The notes: generated from the letters alone by a model not told the origin. 64,000 nucleotides of DNA from Alteromonas sp. IB21 (GCF_016405965.1 NZ_JAEFCD010000020.1:23424-87423); one strand, 5' to 3'. Counted from the first letter of the stretch, positions 38,159-47,989 are shown. Program-made: numbers and translations.

Positions 38159-40039
38159 CTAACGTTTGGTAAGGCTGGCGGCTGCAGCAATAATGCCTTC
38201 AGCATCCAAACCATGCTCTTTATACATTTCTTGCTGGGTACCTTGCAGAATAAAGCTATCAGGTAGACCTAGCATCTTCACGGCTTTTAATACGCTGCTT
38301 TGTTGCAAGTGCTCAAGTACTGCGCTGCCAGCGCCGCCCATTATACAGCCGTCTTCTAACGTTATAAGTGCACTGTGTTCACTGGCTGCCTTTAAGACCG
38401 CGTCGCCGTCTAATGGCTTAATAAACCGCATATCAATAACCGTAGCATCAATGGCTTCTGCAGCTTCAAGAGCGTAGGGCAGCAAGCAGCCAAAGTTAAG
38501 TATGGCAACGCGTTCTGACTTGTCCTTCGATGACTCACGACACGTACGTGATTTGCCAATCTCAAGTTCTGTCATGGCTTCATCTGGGGTAATTCCCATG
38601 CCAGCGCCTCGTGGGTAGCGAACAGCGGCTGGCTTTTGTAGTTTGTGGCCAGTGTAAAGCATTTGGCGGCATTCATTTTCATCTGACGGCGCCATAACCA
38701 CCATATTTGGTATACAACGAAGAAATGCGATGTCGAATGCGCCTTGGTGGGTTGGTCCGTCGGCGCCCACTATGCCGGCTCTGTCTATAGCAAACAACAC
38801 CGGTAAATCTTGAATGGCTACATCATGAATGAGCTGGTCATAAGCACGCTGCAGGAATGACGAATAGATTGCGACAACCGCATTCATCCCGTCTTTAGCG
38901 AGTCCCGCACCGAAAGTTACCGCATGCTGTTCTGCAATGGCCACATCGAAGTATTGCTCAGGGAAGCGCTGAGAAAACTCTACCATTCCTGAACCTTCAC
39001 GCATGGCAGGCGTGACAGCCATAAGCTTAGGGTCTTGTGCTGCCATATCACATAGCCACTGACCGAAAATGGCCGAGTAGGTGGGGGCAGAGGGTTTAGA
39101 TTTAGGTAGTGCGTTGTCCTCTGGATTAAACTTTGGTACTGCGTGAAACTTAATAGGATCTTCTTCGGCTACCGCGTAACCCTTACCTTTTTTGGTCACG
39201 ACGTGTAACAACTGAGGGCCTTCAAATTTTCGCATGTTGCGAAGTGTATCAACCACTGCGTTTACGTCATGGCCGTCAATCGGACCAATATAATTAAATC
39301 CAAGCTCTTCAAAGATAGTCCCTGGTACAACCATACCTTTTAGGTGCTCTTCTGCACGGCTCGCGAACTCTTTGATAGGGGGAACATTGCTTAGCAGCTT
39401 TTTGCCGCCGTCACGTATAGAGTTGAAAAAATTACCTGTTAGCAAACGTGCAAGGTGACTGTTAAGGGCGCCAACGTTTTCAGATATCGACATTTCATTG
39501 TCGTTAAGCACAACAACCATGTCTTTTTTAATATCGCCTGCGTGATTAAGTGCTTCAAATGCCATACCGGCTGTCATCGCGCCGTCGCCAATAACAGCGA
39601 CTACCTTACGATCCTTTCCTTCTTTTTCCGCCGCAACAGCCATTCCCAGCGCCGCGCTTATCGAGGTAGATGAATGACCAACAGCGAAAGTATCGTATTC
39701 ACTTTCAGGTGGCCACGGAAATGGGTGGAGGCCATTCTTTTGACGAATGGTGCTCATGCGCTCTGCGCGGCCCGTAAGGATTTTGTGCGGATAGGCTTGA
39801 TGGCCCACATCCCACAACAATCGGTCGAAGGGTGTATGGTAAACGTAGTGAAGCGCGACAGTAAGTTCTACTGTACCTAGCCCAGAGGCAAAGTGACCGC
39901 TGGTTTGACTCACGCTATTGAGTAAGTACTCACGTAATTCATCGGCAAGTTCGCGTAATTTCTCTTGAGGCAGCTGCCTCAATTTGTCAGGTGTTTGCGC
40001 GAGCGCAAGCGTTGGGTAATGTTGGAGATCTAAACTCAT
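38159..40039 (-). CDS. dxs: 1-deoxy-D-xylulose-5-phosphate synthase
   Basis: 626 residues (E. coli 620). Thiamine diphosphate enzyme that makes DXP from pyruvate and glyceraldehyde 3-phosphate, entry step of the MEP isoprenoid pathway. [18 protein letters not shown] and NDNEMSIS cover the ThDP/Mg site; GVDGPTHQG-like [12 protein letters not shown], and [10 protein letters not shown] are conserved. It is followed upstream by ispA and xseB in the same orientation, the usual xseB-ispA-dxs operon. Confidence 0.97.
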   Translation of the reverse strand: MSLDLQHYPTLALAQTPDKLRQLPQEKLRELADELREYLLNSVSQTSGHFASGLGTVELTVALHYVYHTPFDRLLWDVGHQAYPHKILTGRAERMSTIRQKNGLHPFPWPPESEYDTFAVGHSSTSISAALGMAVAAEKEGKDRKVVAVIGDGAMTAGMAFEALNHAGDIKKDMVVVLNDNEMSISENVGALNSHLARLLTGNFFNSIRDGGKKLLSNVPPIKEFASRAEEHLKGMVVPGTIFEELGFNYIGPIDGHDVNAVVDTLRNMRKFEGPQLLHVVTKKGKGYAVAEEDPIKFHAVPKFNPEDNALPKSKPSAPTYSAIFGQWLCDMAAQDPKLMAVTPAMREGSGMVEFSQRFPEQYFDVAIAEQHAVTFGAGLAKDGMNAVVAIYSSFLQRAYDQLIHDVAIQDLPVLFAIDRAGIVGADGPTHQGAFDIAFLRCIPNMVVMAPSDENECRQMLYTGHKLQKPAAVRYPRGAGMGITPDEAMTELEIGKSRTCRESSKDKSERVAILNFGCLLPYALEAAEAIDATVIDMRFIKPLDGDAVLKAASEHSALITLEDGCIMGGAGSAVLEHLQQSSVLKAVKMLGLPDSFILQGTQQEMYKEHGLDAEGIIAAAASLTKR

Positions 40040-40071
40040 GTACTTATTATCTTTTTCAACATGGCGCGTGG

Positions 40072-40962
40072 CTAATGGTCGCGTTTCACCAAAAGCTCGC
40101 TAAACGCAATTAAACTGTCAGTATTGTAGGGTAAACGCGCCAATGCTTGAAGTGCATTATCGTGAAGCATTTCTAATTCTCTCTTGGCACCTTCCATGCC
40201 AAGCTTAGCTGGGAAGGTATTTTTGCCAAGCGCTTCGTCAGACCCCGCGGGTTTCCCTAATTTTTCGCTACTGCCTTCAACATCTAAAATGTCGTCTTGT
40301 ACTTGAAAGGCTAAGCCAATATCCGCTGCATATGCCATTAAGTCAATTTTAGTCTGAGGTAAAAGCCCCTCACTAACGATGGCTACCATTTCAACGCAGG
40401 CTTGTAATAGGGCGCCTGTTTTCAATCTATGAAGCGCTTTTAGCTCGTCTATTGAAATTGTTTTACCCGTGCTTGCTAGGTCAATGGCTTGGCCGCCACA
40501 CATTCCAACATAGCCCGCACTTTTAGCTAACACAGATAGCAACTGGCTTCGTTTCGATTCTGCGAAAGAACTCAAAGGCGCGTCGGCCAACACGGTAAAG
40601 GCGAGAGATTGCAGTGCATCACCTGCAAGAATGGCAGTCGCCTCATCAAAGGCGATATGACAGGTTGGCATGCCACGGCGCAAGTCATCATCGTCCATTG
40701 CCGGTAGGTCGTCGTGTACTAATGAATAAGCGTGCACGCACTCAATAGCCATGCTAATGGCCATTTGGTCCTTTTTGGGTACGTCTAGCGTGTTACCCAC
40801 TACCTGAACGAGCAATGGACGCATGCGTTTACCGCCTGCAAGTAGCGCGTGACGCATAGCGTCTTTTAGGCGCGGCGCGTAATTCGGTAATTCATCAATT
40901 AGTTTAAGAAGAGATGCATCAGTTTGCTGTTTGACTTGCTGATGCAAAGCAGAAAAATTCAT
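40072..40962 (-). CDS. ispA: Farnesyl diphosphate synthase
   Basis: 296 residues (E. coli 299). Condenses IPP with DMAPP and GPP to farnesyl diphosphate. Both aspartate-rich motifs are complete: first [14 protein letters not shown] and second [14 protein letters not shown] near the N-terminus binds the diphosphate. It lies between xseB and dxs with short gaps, so isoprenoid synthesis is coregulated. Confidence 0.96.
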   Translation of the reverse strand: MNFSALHQQVKQQTDASLLKLIDELPNYAPRLKDAMRHALLAGGKRMRPLLVQVVGNTLDVPKKDQMAISMAIECVHAYSLVHDDLPAMDDDDLRRGMPTCHIAFDEATAILAGDALQSLAFTVLADAPLSSFAESKRSQLLSVLAKSAGYVGMCGGQAIDLASTGKTISIDELKALHRLKTGALLQACVEMVAIVSEGLLPQTKIDLMAYAADIGLAFQVQDDILDVEGSSEKLGKPAGSDEALGKNTFPAKLGMEGAKRELEMLHDNALQALARLPYNTDSLIAFSELLVKRDH

Positions 40963-40991
40963 AGATTGCCTGTAATGTAAAAATGAACGTC

Positions 40992-41234
40992 TTAAGGTTG
41001 TTCACTTTCAGGTAGAGATTGAAGTGTTTCTTCGCCTTGTTCGTTAAGCAATATTTTTACTTTCTGTTCAGCATTTTCAAGAGACTGTTGGCCTTGGCGT
41101 GAGAGTGCAATACCGCGTTCAAACTTTTCTAGCGCTTTATTTAAAGGTAAATCACCGTTCTCCATTTCGTTAACGATAGCTTCCAATTCCGATAACGTTT
41201 CTTCGAAAGACGCTGATGCTTTTTCCGTCGTCAT
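40992..41234 (-). CDS. xseB: Exodeoxyribonuclease VII small subunit
   Basis: 80 residues from the ATG at 41234, the E. coli length; an upstream in-frame start would add 40 residues of unrelated sequence. Short coiled-coil protein (SFEETLSELEAIVNEME and LPLNKALEKFERGI) that joins XseA in the single-strand exonuclease. First gene of the xseB-ispA-dxs operon. Confidence 0.93.
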   Translation of the reverse strand: MTTEKASASFEETLSELEAIVNEMENGDLPLNKALEKFERGIALSRQGQQSLENAEQKVKILLNEQGEETLQSLPESEQP

Positions 41235-41644
41235 AAAAACACTCAATATAAAGGCTAAAATACATATACCGCGCACATTAACCGAGGGCTGCACGAGGGT
41301 CAAATGGTTTGTCTGTATATCGCCAATAACGTCATCGTATCGCTTTTTTTTCATTCAAGTCAAAAAACAGCATAGTGCTAAATTGTGCTATATTCGATGC
41401 TAAAGCTTGGTAACCTTAATTCCAACTCTTAAACTAATTTATTAAAGTGCACCGCGCTTTAATTCGAATAAAATGGTTTCCGAGTAAATTAAAAGGCAGG
41501 AAAGCGCGATAAAGCGTTATGCTCTTATTATAAAAATTAATAAATGTGATATTTTTCAACAATGTTGTTTTAGTATTTCAGTCTATTGCCGATAGAATGT
41601 CTGTAGATTAACAGCACTGACTGCGTTTAAATGGGGAAGAGTGA
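41235..41644. other. Divergent intergenic region xseB / pomA
   Basis: 410 bases, A/T-rich, with the promoters of xseB (minus) and pomA (plus). The recognised element is the FliA-type promoter at 41569-41595. I see no small gene or RNA gene. Confidence 0.5.
41569..41595 (+). promoter_or_regulatory. FliA (sigma-28) type promoter of pomAB
   Basis: GCCGATAG at 41588-41595 matches the flagellar -10 consensus GCCGATAA at 7 of 8 positions; 11 bases upstream TTTAGTAT matches TAAAGTTT at 5 of 8. It would start transcription about 40 bases before pomA, which is consistent with late flagellar expression of motor genes. Confidence 0.6.
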
Positions 41645-42406
41645 GTGGATTTAGCAACCGTCATAGGTATGTTGGGCGCCATTGGTTTCATAGTTATGGC
41701 TATGATCCTGGGCGGCAGCTTGAGCATGTTCATCGACGTGCAATCAATACTTATCGTATTTGGGGGCACCTTATTTGTTATTTTATCACAATTTACGTTA
41801 GGCCAGTTTTTTGGTGCGGGTAAGATTGCTGGTAAGGCATTCATGTTTAAAATTGAATCGCCCGAAGAACTTATTGAGAAGATTGTCGAAATGGCAGATG
41901 CTGCGCGTAAAGGCGGGTTTCTGGCGTTAGAAGAAGCAGAGATCTCAAACGAGTTCATGCAAAAGGGCGTTGATATGCTCGTAGACGGCCATGATATTGA
42001 GGTAGTCAGAGAAACCCTTTCCAAAGATATTTCCATGACATCAGAGCGCCACGATTTTGGAGCCTCGTTCTTTAAAGGTATGGGTGACATCGCTCCCGCG
42101 ATGGGGATGATCGGTACGTTAATAGGGCTGGTAGCCATGCTTTCAAACATGGATGACCCAAAAGCAATTGGACCTGCAATGGCGGTCGCGCTACTCACTA
42201 CTCTTTATGGCGCCTTCTTCGCCAACGTAATTTGTTTGCCTATCGCGTTTAAGCTAGCGGTACGTGCAGGCGAAGAAAAACTCAATCAAAGTCTAGTTCT
42301 TGATGGGATTGTTGGTATTGCCGACGGACAAAACCCACGTGTAATCGAAGGGGTGTTGAAGAACTATCTCGCAGCGAGCAAACGCGGAAGCGCAGAGGAA
42401 GAGTAA
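41645..42406 (+). CDS. pomA: Sodium-driven flagellar stator protein PomA
   Basis: 253 residues from a GTG with GGGGAAG upstream. MotA/TolQ/ExbB family with four membrane helices (about 4-22, 28-50, 150-170, 180-205) and a cytoplasmic loop (residues 55-145, with the charged segment that contacts FliG). MGDIAPAMGMIGTLIGLV and the Pro-containing helix are conserved. With PomB it forms the A5B2 stator. Placement next to xseB-ispA-dxs is the Vibrio arrangement for sodium-type pomAB. Confidence 0.94.
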   Translation: MDLATVIGMLGAIGFIVMAMILGGSLSMFIDVQSILIVFGGTLFVILSQFTLGQFFGAGKIAGKAFMFKIESPEELIEKIVEMADAARKGGFLALEEAEISNEFMQKGVDMLVDGHDIEVVRETLSKDISMTSERHDFGASFFKGMGDIAPAMGMIGTLIGLVAMLSNMDDPKAIGPAMAVALLTTLYGAFFANVICLPIAFKLAVRAGEEKLNQSLVLDGIVGIADGQNPRVIEGVLKNYLAASKRGSAEEE

Positions 42407-43335
42407 TGGCTGAAGAAGAATGCCCAAAATGCCCCCCCGAGGGGCTGCCAGCTTGGATGGGGACCTTCGCAGACTTAATGTCGCTGCTGATGTGCTTTTT
42501 TGTACTTTTACTTTCGTTTTCTGAAATGGACGTACTAAAGTTCAAACAAATCGCGGGCTCAATGAAGTTCGCTTTTGGTGTTCAAAATAAAATTGAAGTC
42601 AAAGATATTCCCAAAGGTACTAGCGTTATCGCAATGGAGTTTCGTCCGGGTAAACCTGACCCTACGCCTATCGAATCGATTCAGCAGCAGACCAACGAGA
42701 TGACGCAGCAAATGCTAGAATTTCAAGCTGGTAATGAAGACTCGGCTGGTGGGCGACAAAAGCAGCGCGGTGAGCAAAGGGGGGGGCAATCACAACAAAC
42801 AGCATCAGAGTCGTCTTCTTCAGCAGAGCAAAGCACTGATCAGTCTCAAATGGCTGAATTAATGAAGAAAGTGGCACAGCAGCTAGAAAAGCAGATTCTA
42901 GATGGTTCGGTAGAGATGGAATCCTTAGGTCAACAGCTAACTATTCGCATACGTGAGAACGGTTCGTTTTCAGCAGGTTCTGCTTTCTTGCAGCCTCAGT
43001 TTCAGCCTGTATTGAGGAAAATCGGTGCGCTTTTAGCTGATGTTCCGGGAGAAATTGAAATTTCAGGTCACAGCGATGGCCAGCATATCGCAAATGAGCT
43101 TTACCGCTCAAATTGGGACTTGTCGTCACAACGCGCCGTTGCTGTTGCAGAAGCGATGCGCACTGCACCGGGCTTCGATGAAAGCCGCATGTCTGTTGTA
43201 GGTAAGGCTGATACGGTTCCTATCGTTGAGAATGCAACCACATCCAGTGACAGGGCGAAAAACCGCCGTGTGGAGATAAATATAAATCAGGGTAAGCCGA
43301 TAATATCTAAACCCATCTCTGTGGTAGACGATTAA
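42406..43335 (+). CDS. pomB: Flagellar stator protein PomB
   Basis: 309 residues. One membrane helix carries the ion-binding Asp23 (FADLMSLLMCFFVLLLSF), the equivalent of Asp24 in Vibrio PomB; the C-terminal OmpA-like domain (about 180-300, with SGHSDGQHIAN and NRRVEI) binds peptidoglycan. A Gln/Ser-rich linker of about 60 residues lies between. Its start overlaps the pomA stop by one base. The Cys-containing N-terminus (EEECPKCPPEG) is typical of sodium-type PomB. Confidence 0.94.
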   Translation: MAEEECPKCPPEGLPAWMGTFADLMSLLMCFFVLLLSFSEMDVLKFKQIAGSMKFAFGVQNKIEVKDIPKGTSVIAMEFRPGKPDPTPIESIQQQTNEMTQQMLEFQAGNEDSAGGRQKQRGEQRGGQSQQTASESSSSAEQSTDQSQMAELMKKVAQQLEKQILDGSVEMESLGQQLTIRIRENGSFSAGSAFLQPQFQPVLRKIGALLADVPGEIEISGHSDGQHIANELYRSNWDLSSQRAVAVAEAMRTAPGFDESRMSVVGKADTVPIVENATTSSDRAKNRRVEININQGKPIISKPISVVDD

Positions 43336-43363
43336 TGTTGTGAATGTCAAACAAACAAAAGCT

Positions 43364-43386
43364 GCGCTCATTTGAGCGCCGTTTTT
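43364..43386. terminator. Intrinsic terminator pomB / cfa
   Basis: GCGCTCA / TGAGCGC stem with a TT loop followed by CGTTTTTG on the + strand; A-rich on the other side. It lies between convergent pomB and the cfa-like gene. Confidence 0.8.
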
Positions 43387-43420
43387 GTTCAACCTATTGC
43401 ATACTGCTTAACGATTTACG

Positions 43421-44677
43421 TTATACTCGCGCGAGCTCTTGTCGATAGTGGGGTTTAGAAATAACCAGTTGTACGGTACTTATGGTTCTTTCTAAAAAGC
43501 CACCTTCACAATATTTTAAATAGTAAGTCCACATACGCATAAATCGCTCGTCATATCCGTCGTTTAGCAATTCATCTTTGGCCGACATGAACGCTTCATA
43601 CCAATGATTAAGTGTCTTTGCGTAATCAACACCAATATCATGGAGGTCGCGAATCATCATATTAGTATATTTCTTCAGATGAGCATTCAACTGGTGTTGA
43701 GAGGGTAAAAAGCCACCTGGGAAAATATACTTCTGAATAAAATCTACACTGTTTGAGTAGCTGTCGTAACGCCTATCGTCGATAGTGATAGACTGAAGCA
43801 ACATAAGACCATCGTCTTTAAGAAGCGACGAGCACTTTTCAAAAAAGTTTCCTAAATATTGTTTACCAACGGCTTCAATCATTTCGATAGATACCAGCTT
43901 GTCATATTGACCTTCAAGTAAGCGGTAATCTTTCTTCAGCAAAGTAATCTTGTCTTCAAGCCCTTCTTTTTCTATCCACTCTTTTGCCCAAGCGTGTTGC
44001 TCTTCCGAAATAGTCGTCGTTGTTACTCTACATCCGTAATGTTTAGCCGCGTACACAGCGAGGCCACCCCAACCAGTACCAATTTCGATTAAGTGATCAC
44101 TTTCTTGCAGCTGTAATTTATCGCAAATCGCTTTCAGCTTGTAATTTTGCGCTTCGTTTAGCGACGCATTCGGGTCAGGGTAGATAGCGGATGAATACAT
44201 CATAGTAGGGTCGAGAAAACGGGTATAAAGCTTGTTGCCTAAATCGTAATGCGCCTCAATATTGCGCTTAGCTTGATCTTTTGTGTTTCTGCGAGCGAAA
44301 TGCTGTATTTTGTTGATGGGCATGGTGACCCACTTAAATTTGTTTTCCCATTCATCAAGGGTAGGTAAGTTTCTTGCAAAAATTCTCACTACTGCCGTTA
44401 CTTCGTCACTGTCCCACAAGTCGTCCATGTAGGCTTCACCCGCACCAACGCTTCCACCGAGTAAAAGACGACGGTAGGCTTTCACATCTTTGATGTTTAC
44501 CGTTGCTCGCAATTCATCATCTTCTTTGCCAAAACGGGCGATAACGTCGCCATTTTCTTGAATAGTTAAACTGCCAAATGGCAGCTGTTTCAGGCATTGT
44601 AGAAACAACGTTCTACATACTTTATCTACAAAAGAGACCTCTGATGTGGTCAGTAGTACAGATTCACCGAAAGACAT
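43421..44677 (-). CDS. cfa: CFA-family SAM-dependent fatty acyl methyltransferase
   Basis: 418 residues (E. coli Cfa 382). SAM site EIGTGWGGLA (198-207) and Cfa-like segments HYDLGNKLYTRFLDPTMMYS and YIFPGGFLPS are clear. Of the bicarbonate-site residues of E. coli Cfa, Glu239 is kept (Glu268), but Cys139 is Ser163 and His266 is Gln295. This suggests a methyltransferase that does not close a cyclopropane ring, as I recall for the UfaM-type enzyme of Rhodobacter that methylates vaccenoyl chains for furan fatty acid synthesis. It is the last gene of a five-gene operon with a flavin oxidase and DUF1365, near an ECF sigma-ChrR pair. Confidence 0.85.
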   Translation of the reverse strand: MSFGESVLLTTSEVSFVDKVCRTLFLQCLKQLPFGSLTIQENGDVIARFGKEDDELRATVNIKDVKAYRRLLLGGSVGAGEAYMDDLWDSDEVTAVVRIFARNLPTLDEWENKFKWVTMPINKIQHFARRNTKDQAKRNIEAHYDLGNKLYTRFLDPTMMYSSAIYPDPNASLNEAQNYKLKAICDKLQLQESDHLIEIGTGWGGLAVYAAKHYGCRVTTTTISEEQHAWAKEWIEKEGLEDKITLLKKDYRLLEGQYDKLVSIEMIEAVGKQYLGNFFEKCSSLLKDDGLMLLQSITIDDRRYDSYSNSVDFIQKYIFPGGFLPSQHQLNAHLKKYTNMMIRDLHDIGVDYAKTLNHWYEAFMSAKDELLNDGYDERFMRMWTYYLKYCEGGFLERTISTVQLVISKPHYRQELARV

Positions 44678-44679
44678 TG

Positions 44680-45423
44680 TTATTGTTCCTGACTTTTTTC
44701 TGGGTGTGTATACAGTGGCGTTCGTTTAAGCAATAGTTTAAGCGCGTGCCAATAAATTCCGGCCACAGTTTTTATTGTCATACTGGGTATACGTTTAAGT
44801 GCTTGAGTTAGATTCGCATTATCTAAAGTAAATCTAGTAAGATTTATCCCAGCACTGAACTCTTTATCGCTTCTCACACAGTCCATCGCAAGAGAAAGTC
44901 TAGTAGATGGCTGGGAAATTGACCATTTGTATGTCATATCCATAGGATTAAAGGGTGATACATGAAAAGCTTTTGGGGTGTCGTCTTGCGTGTCTAAATT
45001 CACCAGATAATGATGCCGTTCGTTCCAAGGTGTGTTGCTGACCTCAGCTAACATATGGGTGAATTTACCGTCTGCATTGCGAAGGTAATAAAAATTCACA
45101 GGGCTGAAATACCAGCCCCACATTCGCAACTGCCCCAACATAAAAACGTCACCCGAAAGAGGACTTCCATCATTGAGCTCGATCATTCTGTTAAGCACGG
45201 CCTGACGAAGAGAGAGCGATGGGTCACCCAAATAATCTTCTCGTTTAAACCGGACTCTTGCTTTTCCCTCGGCAGAAAAGTATTTCAGCTCGTGTGAGAG
45301 TGTTGCAAGCTCGTATTCATCAAGCTTCAGCCAAAACAAATAGATATCATAGTCAAATTTATGCTTGGTAGGTTTAAACCTCTGGTGGTAAACCTTACCT
45401 TTATAGATGGCACTTTCTGTCAC
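44680..45423 (-). CDS. DUF1365 family protein
   Basis: 247 residues, soluble. Typical DUF1365 start (YKGKVYHQRFKPTKHKFDYDIYLFWLKLDE) and the NFYYLRNADG and SPFNPMDMTYKW segments. DUF1365 genes nearly always sit with a flavin amine oxidase and a CFA-like methyltransferase. From memory, the Rhodobacter member (UfaO) introduces oxygen in furan fatty acid formation; whether this one does so is inferred. It overlaps the preceding flavoprotein by 4 bases and ends 2 bases before the cfa-like gene. Confidence 0.85.
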   Translation of the reverse strand: MTESAIYKGKVYHQRFKPTKHKFDYDIYLFWLKLDEYELATLSHELKYFSAEGKARVRFKREDYLGDPSLSLRQAVLNRMIELNDGSPLSGDVFMLGQLRMWGWYFSPVNFYYLRNADGKFTHMLAEVSNTPWNERHHYLVNLDTQDDTPKAFHVSPFNPMDMTYKWSISQPSTRLSLAMDCVRSDKEFSAGINLTRFTLDNANLTQALKRIPSMTIKTVAGIYWHALKLLLKRTPLYTHPEKSQEQ

Positions 45424-46685
45424 AGCGTTTCACCAAAACGCGCACATACATCCAGTGCGCTTTTTACACCATCTTCGTGGAATCCGTTATACCAATATGC
45501 GCCGCAAAAATGCAGGTTGTCCACTCCGCAAATTTCATTTCTTCTCGATTGAGCATTAACCATTTCCGCGCTGTATTGCGGGTGAGCATATTGATAGGTG
45601 CCCAATACGCTAGAACGTTCAATCTCAGCAGAGTTGTTTAATGTCACGCAGTAAGTGTTTTCGACGTCTAATCGTTGAAGGATATTCATATTGTAGGTCA
45701 CGGATGCAGGTCGTGACTCTTCACTGACATCTTCTTTGAGACGATAATTCCAACTTGCCCACGCTAATTTTCTTTTGGGGAGTTGGTTTATATCTTTGTG
45801 CATCACTACGTCATTTTCAGCATAGGGAATATTGCCAAGTATATCCGTATGCAGTGAACTCGGCGCATCCAGCATCTTCAATGCTTGGTCACTATGACAG
45901 GCAAAAACGACATGATCATATTGCAGCTTGTCACCCGTCGAATCAGTGACTTCCCAGATATTGTCAATTTTCGTAACGGACACGACAGCCGATGAAAGCT
46001 TTATTTTCGATTCAAACGGAGCAATCAAAGGAGGGATATACTGGCTAGAGCCTCCTTTTATCGTGTACCACTGGGGCCTGTCAGTTATGTTGAGTAAGCC
46101 GTGGTTGTTAAAGAATTGGAGAAAGAACGTAAGCGGAAACTTCCGCGTTTGCTCCAGGCTGCTGGACCAAATAGCCGCACACATAGGCAAAATGTAGTAG
46201 CGGGCAAAATCGTCGCTTAGCCCCAGCTCTTTGATAATGTCTTCAAGGGTAAGGGCTGAAGTGTCCCGGCCTTCCGCGACCATCGCTTTACAGGCTTTAT
46301 TAAATGTAAGGATGTCTCTTACGATTCGCCAGAATTTGGGGCGCAGAATATTGCGGCGTTGTGCGAATAGACTATTAAGGTTATTGCCGTTGTACTCAAG
46401 GTTGGCTTTTTTGCTCATCACAGAAAAACTCATTTCTGTGGGCTGATAATCAACATTAAGCTGTGTCATAAGTTTGATGAAATTGGGGTAGGTCCAGTCG
46501 TTAAATACAATAAACCCTGTATCGATACTATGCACTGCGCCATTGTCGGTAATTTGTTTTGTAGCCGTGTGGCCGCCAATATAGTCGTTAGCTTCGTAAA
46601 CCGTAATGTCGTGCTTTCTGTTAAGTAGGTGTGCGCAGGTTAGCCCTGATATTCCGGTGCCTATGATGGCAATCTTATTCGTCAT
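45420..46685 (-). CDS. Flavin amine oxidase family protein
   Basis: 421 residues. FAD-binding dinucleotide fold at the N-terminus: IIGTGISGLTCAHLL, then YEANDYIGGHTATK, and a C-terminal FAD segment NLHFCGAYWYNGFHEDGVKSAL. This matches the flavoprotein partner of DUF1365 and CFA-like genes, which in Rhodobacter (UfaD) was reported to desaturate methylated fatty acids. The substrate here is inferred to be a membrane acyl chain, not an amine. Overlaps the DUF1365 gene by 4 bases. Confidence 0.85.
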   Translation of the reverse strand: MTNKIAIIGTGISGLTCAHLLNRKHDITVYEANDYIGGHTATKQITDNGAVHSIDTGFIVFNDWTYPNFIKLMTQLNVDYQPTEMSFSVMSKKANLEYNGNNLNSLFAQRRNILRPKFWRIVRDILTFNKACKAMVAEGRDTSALTLEDIIKELGLSDDFARYYILPMCAAIWSSSLEQTRKFPLTFFLQFFNNHGLLNITDRPQWYTIKGGSSQYIPPLIAPFESKIKLSSAVVSVTKIDNIWEVTDSTGDKLQYDHVVFACHSDQALKMLDAPSSLHTDILGNIPYAENDVVMHKDINQLPKRKLAWASWNYRLKEDVSEESRPASVTYNMNILQRLDVENTYCVTLNNSAEIERSSVLGTYQYAHPQYSAEMVNAQSRRNEICGVDNLHFCGAYWYNGFHEDGVKSALDVCARFGETL

Positions 46686-46696
46686 TCTTTTGTCTC

Positions 46697-47416
46697 TTAT
46701 TGTTTTTCTCGCATCGATAAAGATATACGCTTCTGTAGCGGTGTTGGAAGTATGTGCATAAATCGGAGAATAAAGCCAAAAATTCTTGGGAAAAACACCG
46801 TCTGCTTGTCATCTTCGATACCAGCAAGCATGGCTTGTGCTGCTTCTTCCGCGCTGATTTTCATCGGCATTTCAAAGTCATTTTTATCAGTTAAGGGCGT
46901 TTCAACGAAACCAGGCGATACCGCCTGAACTTTTATACCTTTGTGGTGAAGGTCGACTTCCAGTGATTTTGTAAAATAATGAAGGGCAGCTTTGCTCGCG
47001 CCATAAGCTTGAGATTTGGTAAAAGGTAGCAAGCGTGCCATGCTATCTACGATAACAAGCTTGTCACCCTGCTGTAATTTAGGTAAGAGTGCGTCAACAC
47101 AATTAACCACGCCAAAGAAATTAGGTTCGAATACTCGTCTAAACATGTCGGGCTCAAAATCATCGATATCGACATATTCGCAGGTTCCGGCGTTGAGTAC
47201 TGCAATATCAAATTTCTCTGTAGCTAATGCTCGGCGAGCGTCCTCAAGGTCCGTTACGTCAAATTGACACGCGTCTATATTGCTATTACCACTCAATGCA
47301 TCTAATGCATCTTTGTTCCTACCGCACGCTATTACGCGATAACCTTCTTTAGCTGCGTGAATGGCAAGTGCTTTACCGATGCCCGACGTTGCGCCTGTGA
47401 TTAAAATTGTTTTCAC
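46697..47416 (-). CDS. Short-chain dehydrogenase/reductase
   Basis: 239 residues, classical SDR: NAD(P)-binding TGATSGIGKAL (residues 7-17), NAGT, catalytic Ser and YGASKAALH (Tyr-x3-Lys, about residues 147-151). The C-terminal GFILRFMHILPTPLQKR could sit at a membrane. It is second in the operon, overlapping the NTF2-like stop by 4 bases. Its substrate is unknown; context suggests an oxidised lipid. Confidence 0.85.
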   Translation of the reverse strand: MKTILITGATSGIGKALAIHAAKEGYRVIACGRNKDALDALSGNSNIDACQFDVTDLEDARRALATEKFDIAVLNAGTCEYVDIDDFEPDMFRRVFEPNFFGVVNCVDALLPKLQQGDKLVIVDSMARLLPFTKSQAYGASKAALHYFTKSLEVDLHHKGIKVQAVSPGFVETPLTDKNDFEMPMKISAEEAAQAMLAGIEDDKQTVFFPRIFGFILRFMHILPTPLQKRISLSMREKQ

Positions 47417-47853
47417 GATGCAAGCTTCCCTTTAATTTTTTTGATAACAAAACCTAAAATAGGTACGTGCTCGTAGACCATTTCGCCCAAGTCATAGTAG
47501 TCTTTGTGGTAAGCAATTCTGTCATCTTCAACGTTAAGTTGAGTGGTGCCATCTAACGTGATGTGCTTATTATTTCCTTTTAACGTCAGGTGCATTGTCC
47601 AATTAACTATGTGTGTGACTTGAGTTCTCGCACTATTGTTACCGTCACAGTGAAAAACGTCTGCAATGTCAAACTTACAGCTTTCGGCCTGTGTAAGCAG
47701 ATTCGAAAAATAATGTTTAACTTCCCCAATTCCGCGGTGTGTCGTGATAGGGTCGATAAACACCACGTCCCTCGCATAAATACTTTCGAGGTCATCTGGA
47801 GATATCTTACATATATCTGTGTAAATTTTACAAAACCGCTCAATGACGTCCAT
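47413..47853 (-). CDS. NTF2/SnoaL-like protein
   Basis: 146 residues with the NTF2-like cone fold pattern (FCKIYTDICK ... VVFIDPITTHRGIGEVKHYFSNLL). No catalytic motif is certain. First gene of the five-gene operon (NTF2-like, SDR, flavoprotein, DUF1365, cfa-like). It could bind a lipid or its oxidation product; that is a guess from context. Confidence 0.75.
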   Translation of the reverse strand: MDVIERFCKIYTDICKISPDDLESIYARDVVFIDPITTHRGIGEVKHYFSNLLTQAESCKFDIADVFHCDGNNSARTQVTHIVNWTMHLTLKGNNKHITLDGTTQLNVEDDRIAYHKDYYDLGEMVYEHVPILGFVIKKIKGKLAS

Positions 47854-47989
47854 TTATGCCCCTTGCGCACATTCTGTTAGCGCTTTTAGTTTAAGAAGTT
47901 AAATAGTTCAAGTGGTCAAATCGTCGCTTCCTAAACTTCTAACGACAAGTCTCTGATCTTGTTTTTGTTAATTAAGTTTTACGCAAACT

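Noticed and set aside
41608..42198. 196-codon open frame antisense to pomA
   Set aside because: Composition (Ser, Ile, Pro, Met-rich) is typical of antisense to a membrane protein gene; pomA is certain.
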